The notes: generated by a model not told the origin, from the sequence alone. DNA of 64,000 bases from Tritrichomonas musculus (GCA_039105265.1 JAPFFF010000005.1:7549501-7613500); one strand, 5' to 3'. Positions 41,529-54,370 are shown, counted from the stretch's first letter. Numbers and translations are program-made.

Positions 41529-43023
41529 CAAATGTTGTAAATATCATTTACACGTAAACAGCAAGAAGGTAACCTCAATAAGGAAACTCAAAGCACGAAC
41601 TAATAACAACACATTCCTCACTAAACGATCTCATAGTAATTGCTCAAAATCTCTGATTTTACACAAATGTTGTAAATATCATTTACACGTAAACAGCAAG
41701 AAGGTAACCTCAATAAGGAAACTCAAAGCACGAACTAATAACAACACATTCCTCACTAAACGATCTCATAGTAATTGCTCAAAATCTCTGATTTTACACA
41801 AATGTTGTAAATATCATTTACACGTAAACAGCAAGAAGGTAACCTCAATAAGGAAACTCAAAGCACGAACTAATAACAGCACATTCCTCACTAAACGATC
41901 TCATAGTAATTGCTCAAAATCTCTGATTTTACACAAATGTTGTAAATATCATTTACACGTAAACAGCAAGAAGGTAACCTCAATAAGGAAACTCAAAGCA
42001 CGAACTAATAACAACACATTCCTCACTAAACGATCTCATAGTAATTGCTCAAAATCTCTGATTTTACACAAATGTTGTAAATATCATTTACACGTAAACA
42101 GCAAGAAGGTAACCTCAATAAGGAAACTCAAAGCACGAACTAATAACAGCACATTCCTCACTAAACGATCTCACAGTAATTGCTCAAAATCTCTGATTTT
42201 ACACAAATGTTGTAAATATCATTTACACGTAAACAGCAAGAAGGTAACCTCAATAAGGAAACTCAAAGCACGAACTAATAACAACACATTCCTCACTAAA
42301 CGATCTCATAGTAATTGCTCAAAATCTCTGATTTTACACAAATGTTGTAAATATCATTTACACGTAAACAGCAAGAAGGTAACCTCAATAAGGAAACTCA
42401 AAGCACGAACTAATAACAACACATTCCTCACTAAACGATCTCATAGTAATTGCTCAAAATCTCTGATTTTACACAAATGTTGTAAATATCATTTACACGT
42501 AAACAGCAAGAAGGTAACCTCAATAAGAAAACTCAAAGCACGAACTAATAACAGCACATTCCTCACTAAACGATCTCATAGTAATTGCTCAAAATCTCTG
42601 ATTTTACACAAATGTTGTAAATATCATTTACACGTAAACAGCAAGAAGGTAACCTCAATAAGGAAACTCAAAGCACGAACTAATAACAGCACATTCCTCA
42701 CTAAACGATCTCATAGTAATTGCTCAAAATCTCTGATTTTACACAAATGTTGTAAATATCATTTACACGTAAACAGCAAGAAGGTAACCTCAATAAGGAA
42801 ACTCAAAGCACGAACTAATAACAGCACATTCCTCACTAAACGATCTCACAGTAATTGCTCAAAATCTCTGATTTTACACAAATGTTGTAAATATCATTTA
42901 CACGTAAACAGCAAGAAGGTAACCTCAATAAGGAAACTCAAAGCACGAACTAATAACAGCACATTCCTCACTAAACGATCTCATAGTAATTGCTCAAAAT
43001 CTCTGATTTTACACAAATGTTGT
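41529..43023 (+). repeat. 11 tandem 135-bp units (R-type array, copy 2)
   Basis: Eleven full units from 41,539, preceded by ten bases of a partial unit. Asn/Ser pattern from the R end: N, N, S, N, S, N, N, S, S, S, S. It matches copy 1 from unit 3 outward but differs at unit 2 and lacks the 18-bp duplication. Mirror symmetry therefore fails in the two innermost units. Confidence 0.88.
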
Positions 43024-43194
43024 AAATATTTTTTTTTTCAATAATATTATTTAAATATTATTTTTAATAATTATATAGTTAACATTGTTCATATTTAATC
43101 ATTTCTAAATACACTTTTACAAAAAAATTAATAAACTATTTAAAAAGTTTCAATCAAAATTATCGTTTACTTTTCTTTTTTACAAACAATTATA
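43024..43194. promoter_or_regulatory. Probable transposase promoter region, copy 2
   Basis: Mirror image of 39,527-39,697, AT-rich, between the array and the ATG. Called by position only. Confidence 0.35.
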
Positions 43195-45273
43195 ATGTTT
43201 GATCAAAATGGACAAATATCACTGCAATTAGGAACAGCAACTAATGTATTATCTGAAAAAACATTTTCTCATCGCGATCATCCAATTTATTTGACAAATC
43301 CACCATATGATAATCGAAAACCTCTCATTGATAATTTTAGTGTTCTTTATTTTTTGAGCACATTTAAAAATAATAAATATACGTTTTCACAAACACATAA
43401 GTTAAAAAACCCAAAAAGAATTGATAATCAAATATTTACAAATTTTATGCTAATTTCAAGGCATCAAACCAATTTATTTAAAATATATTACCAAGTTAGT
43501 GGTAACTATTTTGCAATACAAATTATTAATATATTTAATACAATTAAATATAAAAAAATACATAATGTGAAATTCAAAAAGAACGAAAGAACAGTTTATG
43601 TTTATAGCAACATAATTATTAAAAATCCTAATCCGAATAGTCCTTTTCAGATAATAAAAAACAAAGGAATGCAAGAATTATCTGATTTTTACAATAATCA
43701 GTCTGTAGATAGATCTATTCAAAATCCGATTACTGCAACAATATTTTACACAATAGCTCCATTTAATTGCAAAACTATTAAAAGGCAAAAGCACAAGCAA
43801 ATGAATCCAGATGATTCAATTGAAAGTATTCTGAAAAATTATGGAGGATTTCTTTTCAGATTTCATCCAACAGAAGAGATTGATTTAAACCAATATCAAT
43901 TTGGCATTTTTTCTTGGTTTTCACCTTATTTTTTAGATATTGTAAAATCTCATCAATTTGAACAAGCAACCACAATTGAACTTGACGCCACTTTTCGAGC
44001 TCTGGCACCATATGCTATTTGTGTTCCTCATCTTATTTTCCGAAATACTGGGATTCCACTAGCAATTTTAATTTCACCTTCTGAGAAAACGTCATTATAT
44101 AGTATTTTTTTTGAATCTCTCAAAAAGTTAGATGAATTTTATGAAAATTCTGAAGAAAATTCACTTTTTCTTAAATTCAAAAATAAAAAATATTTAAGTG
44201 ATGAACATAAAGCATTTCAAAAATTAGCGAAAAATTATGATTTAGATTTTTATTATTGTTTAGTTCATTTGATTCGGTCAATCGGTGCCAATTCATTACT
44301 CGGTCTTTTATTTTCAGATATATTATTCACTTTTTCAGGCTTTGAGTGGTCGAAACATTTTAATAGATATTACCAAACTTTTCAGTTATTATATAATTTA
44401 CAAGAAAATAAAGATGATGCAAGATTTGAAAAAGTAAGCAAAGTCTTAGGTGTTGATGTGAACGGAAATTATGTCGAAGTAAAAAAAGAATATTCTCCAT
44501 ATTTCAAGCGAAGTGTCTATGGAATACCAACCACAACAAATCACGTAGAATCGTTTCATAAACAATTAAACGGTATTTTTAAAGCAACTCGACTTTCTTT
44601 ACCGCTACGACTTGCGTACATTATAAAATATATTATGGATCGTACGTTAAGAACCAATTCTAGTGCACATTTGAATGTAAAAACTCACTTAAATAAGTTT
44701 AAAGATAAAGCATATAAAGAAATTTCAAAAAATCCTAATCTTAAATCAAATTATTCTCAAAAAGTTTGTTTATGCCGTCAATATTATTATTATTATTATT
44801 TATACTGTGTTAATATTCCATGCGTACATTGCATTTTAAATGATTATTGGAAAGATCAAAATTACATACATCAAATGGAAGAATTTGATATAAAGTTTGA
44901 TTCTCATGATATAAAATATGACCAATTACTAGAATTCGATATTAAAACTGAATTAACTTTTAGAAAAAGAAAAAAGTCAACTGAAGGAAATAATGATAAT
45001 AATGACAATAACAATAACAATTTCCAAATTGGCATTTGTTTGGATGGAAAAAATTATTCTGATAGTATGACAACTATAATTGATAATACAACATACCAAC
45101 TTTCAGAAATTATTGCGAAAAATAATTTAAATATTACAGTCATTGCATTAGCAGTACAGCGAGAATTAATGCCTGTAGAAGAGACATATAATATTGATGA
45201 ATATTTGGCTTTGTTTCAGGTTAAATTGTGGACAAAGATAATATCAGATGGAAATAAGAAAGTAAACATATAA
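43195..45273 (+). CDS. MULE transposase, copy 2 (inverted)
   Basis: 692 codons, with a translation identical to copy 1 at 37,448-39,526, including the DDE residues and SWIM finger. The mirror position is exact: the coordinates of matching ends sum to 82,721. Both copies look intact, so either could supply transposase. Identity over 2 kb with silent sites included points to a very recent duplication, to gene conversion between arms, or to an assembly fold-back. Confidence 0.92.
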   Translation: MFDQNGQISLQLGTATNVLSEKTFSHRDHPIYLTNPPYDNRKPLIDNFSVLYFLSTFKNNKYTFSQTHKLKNPKRIDNQIFTNFMLISRHQTNLFKIYYQVSGNYFAIQIINIFNTIKYKKIHNVKFKKNERTVYVYSNIIIKNPNPNSPFQIIKNKGMQELSDFYNNQSVDRSIQNPITATIFYTIAPFNCKTIKRQKHKQMNPDDSIESILKNYGGFLFRFHPTEEIDLNQYQFGIFSWFSPYFLDIVKSHQFEQATTIELDATFRALAPYAICVPHLIFRNTGIPLAILISPSEKTSLYSIFFESLKKLDEFYENSEENSLFLKFKNKKYLSDEHKAFQKLAKNYDLDFYYCLVHLIRSIGANSLLGLLFSDILFTFSGFEWSKHFNRYYQTFQLLYNLQENKDDARFEKVSKVLGVDVNGNYVEVKKEYSPYFKRSVYGIPTTTNHVESFHKQLNGIFKATRLSLPLRLAYIIKYIMDRTLRTNSSAHLNVKTHLNKFKDKAYKEISKNPNLKSNYSQKVCLCRQYYYYYYLYCVNIPCVHCILNDYWKDQNYIHQMEEFDIKFDSHDIKYDQLLEFDIKTELTFRKRKKSTEGNNDNNDNNNNNFQIGICLDGKNYSDSMTTIIDNTTYQLSEIIAKNNLNITVIALAVQRELMPVEETYNIDEYLALFQVKLWTKIISDGNKKVNI

Positions 45274-45369
45274 TCATTAAAAGTTAAATTATTTTTAAAA
45301 AAAATAAAGATTAAAATAAAGAATTATTTGTCGTATTTTATTATTGTTGTTTACGTGTAAATGATATTT

Positions 45370-47799
45370 ACAACATTTGTGTAAAGTCAGAGATTTTGAG
45401 CAATTACTATGAGATCGTTTAGTGAGGAATGTGTTGTTATTAGTTCGTGCTTTGAGTTTCCTTATTGAGGTTACCTTCTTGCTGTTTACGTGTAAATGAT
45501 ATTTACAACATTTGTGTAAAATCAGAGATTTTGAGCAATTACTATGAGATCGTTTAGTGAGGAATGTGTTGTTATTAGTTCGTGCTTTGAGTTTCCTTAT
45601 TGAGGTTACCTTCTTGCTGTTTACGTGTAAATGATATTTACAACATTTGTGTAAAATCAGAGATTTTGAGCAATTACTGTGAGATCGTTTAGTGAGGAAT
45701 GTGTTGTTATTAGTTCGTGCTTTGAGTTTCCTTATTGAGGTTACCTTCTTGCTGTTTACGTGTAAATGATATTTACAACATTTGTGTAAAGTCAGAGATT
45801 TTGAGCAATTACTATGAGATCGTTTAGTGAGGAATGTGTTGTTATTAGTTCGTGCTTTGAGTTTTCTTATTGAGGTTACCTTCTTGCTGTTTACGTGTAA
45901 ATGATATTTACAACATTTGTGTAAAGTCAGAGATTTTGAGCAATTACTGTGAGATCGTTTAGTGAGGAATGTGCTGTTATTAGTTCGTGCTTTGAGTTTC
46001 CTTATTGAGGTTACCTTCTTGCTGTTTACGTGTAAATGATATTTACAACATTTGTGTAAAATCAGAGATTTTGAGCAATTACTATGAGATCGTTTAGTGA
46101 GGAATGTGTTGTTATTAGTTCGTGCTTTGAGTTTCCTTATTGAGGTTACCTTCTTGCTGTTTACGTGTAAATGATATTTACAACATTTGTGTAAAATCAG
46201 AGATTTTGAGCAATTACTGTGAGATCGTTTAGTGAGGAATGTGCTGTTATTAGTTCGTGCTTTGAGTTTTCTTATTGAGGTTACCTTCTTGCTGTTTACG
46301 TGTAAATGATATTTACAACATTTGTGTAAAATCAGAGATTTTGAGCAATTACTGTGAGATCGTTTAGTGAGGAATGTGCTGTTATTAGTTCGTGCTTTGA
46401 GTTTCCTTATTGAGGTTACCTTCTTGCTGTTTACGTGTAAATGATATTTACAACATTTGTGTAAAATCAGAGATTTTGAGCAATTACTGTGAGATCGTTT
46501 AGTGAGGAATGTGCTGTTATTAGTTCGTGCTTTGAGTTTCCTTATTGAGGTTACCTTCTTGCTGTTTACGTGTAAATGATATTTACAACATTTGTGTAAA
46601 GTCAGAGATTTTGAGCAATTACTATGAGATCGTTTAGTGAGGAATGTGTTGTTATTAGTTCGTGCTTTGAGTTTCCTTATTGAGGTTACCTTCTTGCTGT
46701 TTACGTGTAAATGATATTTACAACATTTGTGTAAAATCAGAGATTTTGAGCAATTACTGTGAGATCGTTTAGTGAGGAATGTGCTGTTATTAGTTCGTGC
46801 TTTGAGTTTTCTTATTGAGGTTACCTTCTTGCTGTTTACGTGTAAATGATATTTACAACATTTGTGTAAAATCAGAGATTTTGAGCAATTACTGTGAGAT
46901 CGTTTAGTGAGGAATGTGCTGTTATTAGTTCGTGCTTTGAGTTTCCTTATTGAGGTTACCTTCTTGCTGTTTACGTGTAAATGATATTTACAACATTTGT
47001 GTAAAATCAGAGATTTTGAGCAATTACTGTGAGATCGTTTAGTGAGGAATGTGCTGTTATTAGTTCGTGCTTTGAGTTTCCTTATTGAGGTTACCTTCTT
47101 GCTGTTTACGTGTAAATGATATTTACAACATTTGTGTAAAATCAGAGATTTTGAGCAATTACTGTGAGATCGTTTAGTGAGGAATGTGTTGTTATTAGTT
47201 CGTGCTTTGAGTTTCCTTATTGAGGTTACCTTCTTGCTGTTTACGTGTAAATGATATTTACAACATTTGTGTAAAATCAGAGATTTTGAGCAATTACTAT
47301 GAGATCGTTTAGTGAGGAATGTGCTGTTATTAGTTCGTGCTTTGAGTTTCCTTATTGAGGTTACCTTCTTGCTGTTTACGTGTAAATGATATTTACAACA
47401 TTTGTGTAAAATCAGAGATTTTGAGCAATTACTGTGAGATCGTTTAGTGAGGAATGTGTTGTTATTAGTTCGTGCTTTGAGTTTCCTTATTGAGGTTACC
47501 TTCTTGCTGTTTACGTGTAAATGATATTTACAACATTTGTGTAAAATCAGAGATTTTGAGCAATTACTATGAGATCGTTTAGTGAGGAATGTGCTGTTAT
47601 TAGTTCGTGCTTTGAGTTTTCTTATTGAGGTTACCTTCTTGCTGTTTACGTGTAAATGATATTTACAACATTTGTGTAAAATCAGAGATTTTGAGCAATT
47701 ACTATGAGATCGTTTAGTGAGGAATGTGTTGTTATTAGTTCGTGCTTTGAGTTTCCTTATTGAGGTTACCTTCTTGCTGTTTACGTGTAAATGATATTT
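45370..47799 (-). repeat. 18 tandem 135-bp units (L-type array, inverted copy)
   Basis: Mirror copy of 34,922-37,351, with the same order of Asn/Ser and Ile/Thr variants. It lies in an 840-codon minus-strand open frame starting at 47,817. Confidence 0.9.
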
Positions 47800-48127
47800 T
47801 AATATCGCATCTGGCAATTTATAATTAAAAATGGTTCCTTATTTTGCGTCGATCACAAACAATCTGCTGGTGGAATCAGCAGCGGAACCAATCAATAATA
47901 CATTTGCTCTGATGCGATACCAATTTAAAAACAAAAGGGCGCCTTTTTTCATATAATAGATAATTCACCTTTATAACCGTTTTATTTCAATCTCTCAAAA
48001 AGTTCATCTCAACGATAGAACTTTTTCTCTCAAAAAGTGGTAAAATTTTTACCTGGTCGGATCTTTCAAAAAGTTTCTTGTTGTAAAATATTTCGTGCCG
48101 ATTTTAATAGACCCCGATTCCTATGCC
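47800..48127 (-). repeat. MULE terminal segment L, inverted internal copy
   Basis: Ends CCGATTCCTATGCC, the complement of the left tip at 34,594. It is followed by ATTTGTGTAAAATC, which is mid-unit array sequence. Confidence 0.85.
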
Positions 48128-51100
48128 ATTTGTGTAAAATCAGAGATTTTGAGCAATTACTGTGAGATCGTTTAGTGAGGAATGTGCTGTTATTAGTTCG
48201 TGCTTTGAGTTTCCTTATTGAGGTTACCTTCTTGCTGTTTACGTGTAAATGATATTTACAACATTTGTGTAAAATCAGAGATTTTGAGCAATTACTATGA
48301 GATCGTTTAGTGAGGAATGTGTTGTTATTAGTTCGTGCTTTGAGTTTCCTTATTGAGGTTACCTTCTTGCTGTTTACGTGTAAATGATATTTACAACATT
48401 TGTGTAAAATCAGAGATTTTGAGCAATTACTATGAGATCGTTTAGTGAGGAATGTGCTGTTATTAGTTCGTGCTTTGAGTTTCCTTATTGAGGTTACCTT
48501 CTTGCTGTTTACGTGTAAATGATATTTACAACATTTGTGTAAAATCAGAGATTTTGAGCAATTACTATGAGATCGTTTAGTGAGGAATGTGCTGTTATTA
48601 GTTCGTGCTTTGAGTTTTCTTATTGAGGTTACCTTCTTGCTGTTTACGTGTAAATGATATTTACAACATTTGTGTAAAATCAGAGATTTTGAGCAATTAC
48701 TATGAGATCGTTTAGTGAGGAATGTGTTGTTATTAGTTCGTGCTTTGAGTTTCCTTATTGAGGTTACCTTCTTGCTGTTTACGTGTAAATGATATTTACA
48801 ACATTTGTGTAAAATCAGAGATTTTGAGCAATTACTATGAGATCGTTTAGTGAGGAATGTGTTGTTATTAGTTCGTGCTTTGAGTTTCCTTATTGAGGTT
48901 ACCTTCTTGCTGTTTACGTGTAAATGATATTTACAACATTTGTGTAAAATCAGAGATTTTGAGCAATTACTATGAGATCGTTTAGTGAGGAATGTGCTGT
49001 TATTAGTTCGTGCTTTGAGTTTCCTTATTGAGGTTACCTTCTTGCTGTTTACGTGTAAATGATATTTACAACATTTGTGTAAAATCAGAGATTTTGAGCA
49101 ATTACTGTGAGATCGTTTAGTGAGGAATGTGTTGTTATTAGTTCGTGCTTTGAGTTTCCTTATTGAGGTTACCTTCTTGCTGTTTACGTGTAAATGATAT
49201 TTACAACATTTGTGTAAAATCAGAGATTTTGAGCAATTACTATGAGATCGTTTAGTGAGGAATGTGCTGTTATTAGTTCGTGCTTTGAGTTTCCTTATTG
49301 AGGTTACCTTCTTGCTGTTTACGTGTAAATGATATTTACAACATTTGTGTAAAATCAGAGATTTTGAGCAATTACTGTGAGATCGTTTAGTGAGGAATGT
49401 GCTGTTATTAGTTCGTGCTTTGAGTTTTCTTATTGAGGTTACCTTCTTGCTGTTTACGTGTAAATGATATTTACAACATTTGTGTAAAATCAGAGATTTT
49501 GAGCAATTACTATGAGATCGTTTAGTGAGGAATGTGTTGTTATTAGTTCGTGCTTTGAGTTTCCTTATTGAGGTTACCTTCTTGCTGTTTACGTGTAAAT
49601 GATATTTACAACATTTGTGTAAAATCAGAGATTTTGAGCAATTACTGTGAGATCGTTTAGTGAGGAATGTGTTGTTATTAGTTCGTGCTTTGAGTTTCCT
49701 TATTGAGGTTACCTTCTTGCTGTTTACGTGTAAATGATATTTACAACATTTGTGTAAAATCAGAGATTTTGAGCAATTACTATGAGATCGTTTAGTGAGG
49801 AATGTGCTGTTATTAGTTCGTGCTTTGAGTTTCCTTATTGAGGTTACCTTCTTGCTGTTTACGTGTAAATGATATTTACAACATTTGTGTAAAATCAGAG
49901 ATTTTGAGCAATTACTGTGAGATCGTTTAGTGAGGAATGTGTTGTTATTAGTTCGTGCTTTGAGTTTCCTTATTGAGGTTACCTTCTTGCTGTTTACGTG
50001 TAAATGATATTTACAACATTTGTGTAAAATCAGAGATTTTGAGCAATTACTATGAGATCGTTTAGTGAGGAATGTGCTGTTATTAGTTCGTGCTTTGAGT
50101 TTCCTTATTGAGGTTACCTTCTTGCTGTTTACGTGTAAATGATATTTACAACATTTGTGTAAAATCAGAGATTTTGAGCAATTACTGTGAGATCGTTTAG
50201 TGAGGAATGTGCTGTTATTAGTTCGTGCTTTGAGTTTTCTTATTGAGGTTACCTTCTTGCTGTTTACGTGTAAATGATATTTACAACATTTGTGTAAAAT
50301 CAGAGATTTTGAGCAATTACTGTGAGATCGTTTAGTGAGGAATGTGTTGTTATTAGTTCGTGCTTTGAGTTTCCTTATTGAGGTTACCTTCTTGCTGTTT
50401 ACGTGTAAATGATATTTACAACATTTGTGTAAAATCAGAGATTTTGAGCAATTACTGTGAGATCGTTTAGTGAGGAATGTGCTGTTATTAGTTCGTGCTT
50501 TGAGTTTCCTTATTGAGGTTACCTTCTTGCTGTTTACGTGTAAATGATATTTACAACATTTGTGTAAAATCAGAGATTTTGAGCAATTACTGTGAGATCG
50601 TTTAGTGAGGAATGTGCTGTTATTAGTTCGTGCTTTGAGTTTTCTTATTGAGGTTACCTTCTTGCTGTTTACGTGTAAATGATATTTACAACATTTGTGT
50701 AAAATCAGAGATTTTGAGCAATTACTGTGAGATCGTTTAGTGAGGAATGTGTTGTTATTAGTTCGTGCTTTGAGTTTCCTTATTGAGGTTACCTTCTTGC
50801 TGTTTACGTGTAAATGATATTTACAACATTTGTGTAAAATCAGAGATTTTGAGCAATTACTATGAGATCGTTTAGTGAGGAATGTGCTGTTATTAGTTCG
50901 TGCTTTGAGTTTCCTTATTGAGGTTACCTTCTTGCTGTTTACGTGTAAATGATATTTACAACATTTGTGTAAAATCAGAGATTTTGAGCAATTACTGTGA
51001 GATCGTTTAGTGAGGAATGTGTTGTTATTAGTTCGTGCTTTGAGTTTCCTTATTGAGGTTACCTTCTTGCTGTTTACGTGTAAATGATATTTACAACATT

Positions 51101-53387
51101 TGTGTAAAATCAGAGATTTTGAGCAATTACTATGAGATCGTTTAGTGAGGAATGTGCTGTTATTAGTTCGTGCTTTGAGTTTCCTTATTGAGGTTACCTT
51201 CTTGCTGTTTACGTGTAAATGATATTTACAACATTTGTGTAAAATCAGAGATTTTGAGCAATTACTATGAGATCGTTTAGTGAGGAATGTGCTGTTATTA
51301 GTTCGTGCTTTGAGTTTCCTTATTGAGGTTACCTTCTTGCTGTTTACGTGTAAATGATATTTACAACATTTGTGTAAAATCAGAGATTTTGAGCAATTAC
51401 TGTGAGATCGTTTAGTGAGGAATGTGCTGTTATTAGTTCGTGCTTTGAGTTTCCTTATTGAGGTTACCTTCTTGCTGTTTACGTGTAAATGATATTTACA
51501 ACATTTGTGTAAAATCAGAGATTTTGAGCAATTACTATGAGATCGTTTAGTGAGGAATGTGTTGTTATTAGTTCGTGCTTTGAGTTTCCTTATTGAGGTT
51601 ACCTTCTTGCTGTTTACGTGTAAATGATATTTACAACATTTGTGTAAAATCAGAGATTTTGAGCAATTACTGTGAGATCGTTTAGTGAGGAATGTGCTGT
51701 TATTAGTTCGTGCTTTGAGTTTCCTTATTGAGGTTACCTTCTTGCTGTTTACGTGTAAATGATATTTACAACATTTGTGTAAAATCAGAGATTTTGAGCA
51801 ATTACTATGAGATCGTTTAGTGAGGAATGTGCTGTTATTAGTTCGTGCTTTGAGTTTCCTTATTGAGGTTACCTTCTTGCTGTTTACGTGTAAATGATAT
51901 TTACAACATTTGTGTAAAATCAGAGATTTTGAGCAATTACTATGAGATCGTTTAGTGAGGAATGTGCTGTTATTAGTTCGTGCTTTGAGTTTTCTTATTG
52001 AGGTTACCTTCTTGCTGTTTACGTGTAAATGATATTTACAACATTTGTGTAAAATCAGAGATTTTGAGCAATTACTATGAGATCGTTTAGTGAGGAATGT
52101 GTTGTTATTAGTTCGTGCTTTGAGTTTCCTTATTGAGGTTACCTTCTTGCTGTTTACGTGTAAATGATATTTACAACATTTGTGTAAAATCAGAGATTTT
52201 GAGCAATTACTATGAGATCGTTTAGTGAGGAATGTGTTGTTATTAGTTCGTGCTTTGAGTTTCCTTATTGAGGTTACCTTCTTGCTGTTTACGTGTAAAT
52301 GATATTTACAACATTTGTGTAAAATCAGAGATTTTGAGCAATTACTGTGAGATCGTTTAGTGAGGAATGTGCTGTTATTAGTTCGTGCTTTGAGTTTCCT
52401 TATTGAGGTTACCTTCTTGCTGTTTACGTGTAAATGATATTTACAACATTTGTGTAAAATCAGAGATTTTGAGCAATTACTATGAGATCGTTTAGTGAGG
52501 AATGTGTTGTTATTAGTTCGTGCTTTGAGTTTCCTTATTGAGGTTACCTTCTTGCTGTTTACGTGTAAATGATATTTACAACATTTGTGTAAAATCAGAG
52601 ATTTTGAGCAATTACTGTGAGATCGTTTAGTGAGGAATGTGTTGTTATTAGTTCGTGCTTTGAGTTTCCTTATTGAGGTTACCTTCTTGCTGTTTACGTG
52701 TAAATGATATTTACAACATTTGTGTAAAATCAGAGATTTTGAGCAATTACTATGAGATCGTTTAGTGAGGAATGTGCTGTTATTAGTTCGTGCTTTGAGT
52801 TTCCTTATTGAGGTTACCTTCTTGCTGTTTACGTGTAAATGATATTTACAACATTTGTGTAAAATCAGAGATTTTGAGCAATTACTGTGAGATCGTTTAG
52901 TGAGGAATGTGTTGTTATTAGTTCGTGCTTTGAGTTTCCTTATTGAGGTTACCTTCTTGCTGTTTACGTGTAAATGATATTTACAACATTTGTGTAAAAT
53001 CAGAGATTTTGAGCAATTACTATGAGATCGTTTAGTGAGGAATGTGCTGTTATTAGTTCGTGCTTTGAGTTTCCTTATTGAGGTTACCTTCTTGCTGTTT
53101 ACGTGTAAATGATATTTACAACATTTGTGTAAAATCAGAGATTTTGAGCAATTACTATGAGATCGTTTAGTGAGGAATGTGCTGTTATTAGTTCGTGCTT
53201 TGAGTTTTCTTATTGAGGTTACCTTCTTGCTGTTTACGTGTAAATGATATTTACAACATTTGTGTAAAATCAGAGATTTTGAGCAATTACTATGAGATCG
53301 TTTAGTGAGGAATGTGCTGTTATTAGTTCGTGCTTTGAGTTTCCTTATTGAGGTTACCTTCTTGCTGTTTACGTGTAAATGATATTT
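48128..53387 (-). repeat. About 39 tandem 135-bp units (R-type array, long)
   Basis: 38 complete units plus one cut at 43 of 45 codons where the inverted L end abuts. They are contained in a 1,779-codon minus-strand open frame starting at 53,405 (MPDAIL). Only the Asn/Ser and two silent sites vary. The Ile/Thr variant of the L arrays is absent, so this is an R-type array belonging to the outer R end. Confidence 0.9.
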
Positions 53388-53715
53388 TAATATCGCATCT
53401 GGCAATTTATAATTAAAAATGGTTCCTTATTTTGCGTCGATCACAAACAATCTGCTGGTGGAATCAGCAGCGGAACCAATCAATAATACATTTGCTCTGA
53501 TGCGATACCAATTTAAAAACAAAAGGGCGCCTTTTTTCATATAATAGATAATTCACCTTTATAACCGTTTTATTTCAATCTCTCAAAAAGTTCATCTCAA
53601 CGATAGAACTTTTTCTCTCAAAAAGTGGTAAAATTTTTACCTGGTCGGATCTTTCAAAAAGTTTCTTGTTGTAAAATATTTCGTGCCGATTTTAATAGAC
53701 CCCGATTCTTCTGCC
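53388..53715. repeat. MULE terminal segment R, outer copy
   Basis: Same 328-bp segment as 41,201-41,528, ending CCGATTCTTCTGCC. It is followed by the 9-bp target duplication. Confidence 0.87.
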
Positions 53716-53724
53716 ACTTATTTC
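53716..53724. repeat. Right 9-bp target-site duplication
   Basis: ACTTATTTC follows directly after the terminal CCGATTCTTCTGCC and matches 34,585-34,593. Confidence 0.85.
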
Positions 53725-54370
53725 TCAGAAAAAAATATATTAAAAATATTCAAAATGTATAAAATGAAAATAAATGATGAAAAACTATATTTAGCAGAAA
53801 CTTATAAAACAAACTATATATAAAAAAACTTCTAAAAACGAATAAAACATAATGAATGATAAAAAGAAGAGTTAAATTACTTTATTGATATATCATTGAT
53901 ATTATGATATTTTAAAGAGTTTGAATCAAATTTAGATTCTTTTCTGTTTTTCTTATGAATTTTTTGAGATATGAAATAAATATAGGTAAAACAAATATAT
54001 ATTGGCGTTATATTAGAAACTAAAACAAACAATTATTAGTTTCAAAAAAGGGTTTAGAAGGAGAAGTACTTAAACAACTTCAAATTAATGACTTGTATTG
54101 ATAAAATTGATAAGTTCTCTTAATAATTTTAATTTCTAAAAAAACATGTAATGATTGATTTTGAAATGGCAGATTCTTTTATTTTATCCTGTCTATGGTT
54201 TAATTTAATGAATTTAAAAATTTGGTTTCTTTCAATGAACTAAAATTGGGATAAAATAAAGATCGTATTATGAACCAAATTCTGATAGATATTCAATTTT
54301 CAGAAAAAAACGTTTTTTAAATTTGAAATAATTATTTTTTTAAGAAATAATTATTTTTTACAATTTTCGT
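53725..54370. other. Intergenic, AT-rich
   Basis: No coding signal. It is the right flank of the MULE composite and the upstream region of a broken LRR gene. Confidence 0.5.

Larger units (their letters stand above)
34594..53715. mobile_element. 19.1-kb Mutator-like (MULE) composite with two transposase copies
   Basis: Order: left end L (328 bp), array of 18 repeats (+), transposase (-), array of 11 (-), end R, array of 11 (+), transposase (+), array of 18 (-), end L inverted, array of about 39 (-), end R. The segment 34,594-48,127 is an inverted repeat centred at 41,360/41,361 with the 328-bp R end in the middle. The two transposases and the two 18-unit arrays translate identically in mirror positions. 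The outermost ends share a perfect 9-bp target duplication, so the whole block sits where one MULE originally inserted. Three of the four ends face right, so it is not two simple side-by-side insertions. Identity of the arms implies very recent activity or rearrangement, or an assembly artefact. Confidence 0.85.

Noticed and set aside
34922-53387. A CRISPR-like array because of many regular repeats
   Set aside because: The 135-bp units are contiguous, without unique spacers, lie inside transposon ends, and the genome is eukaryotic.
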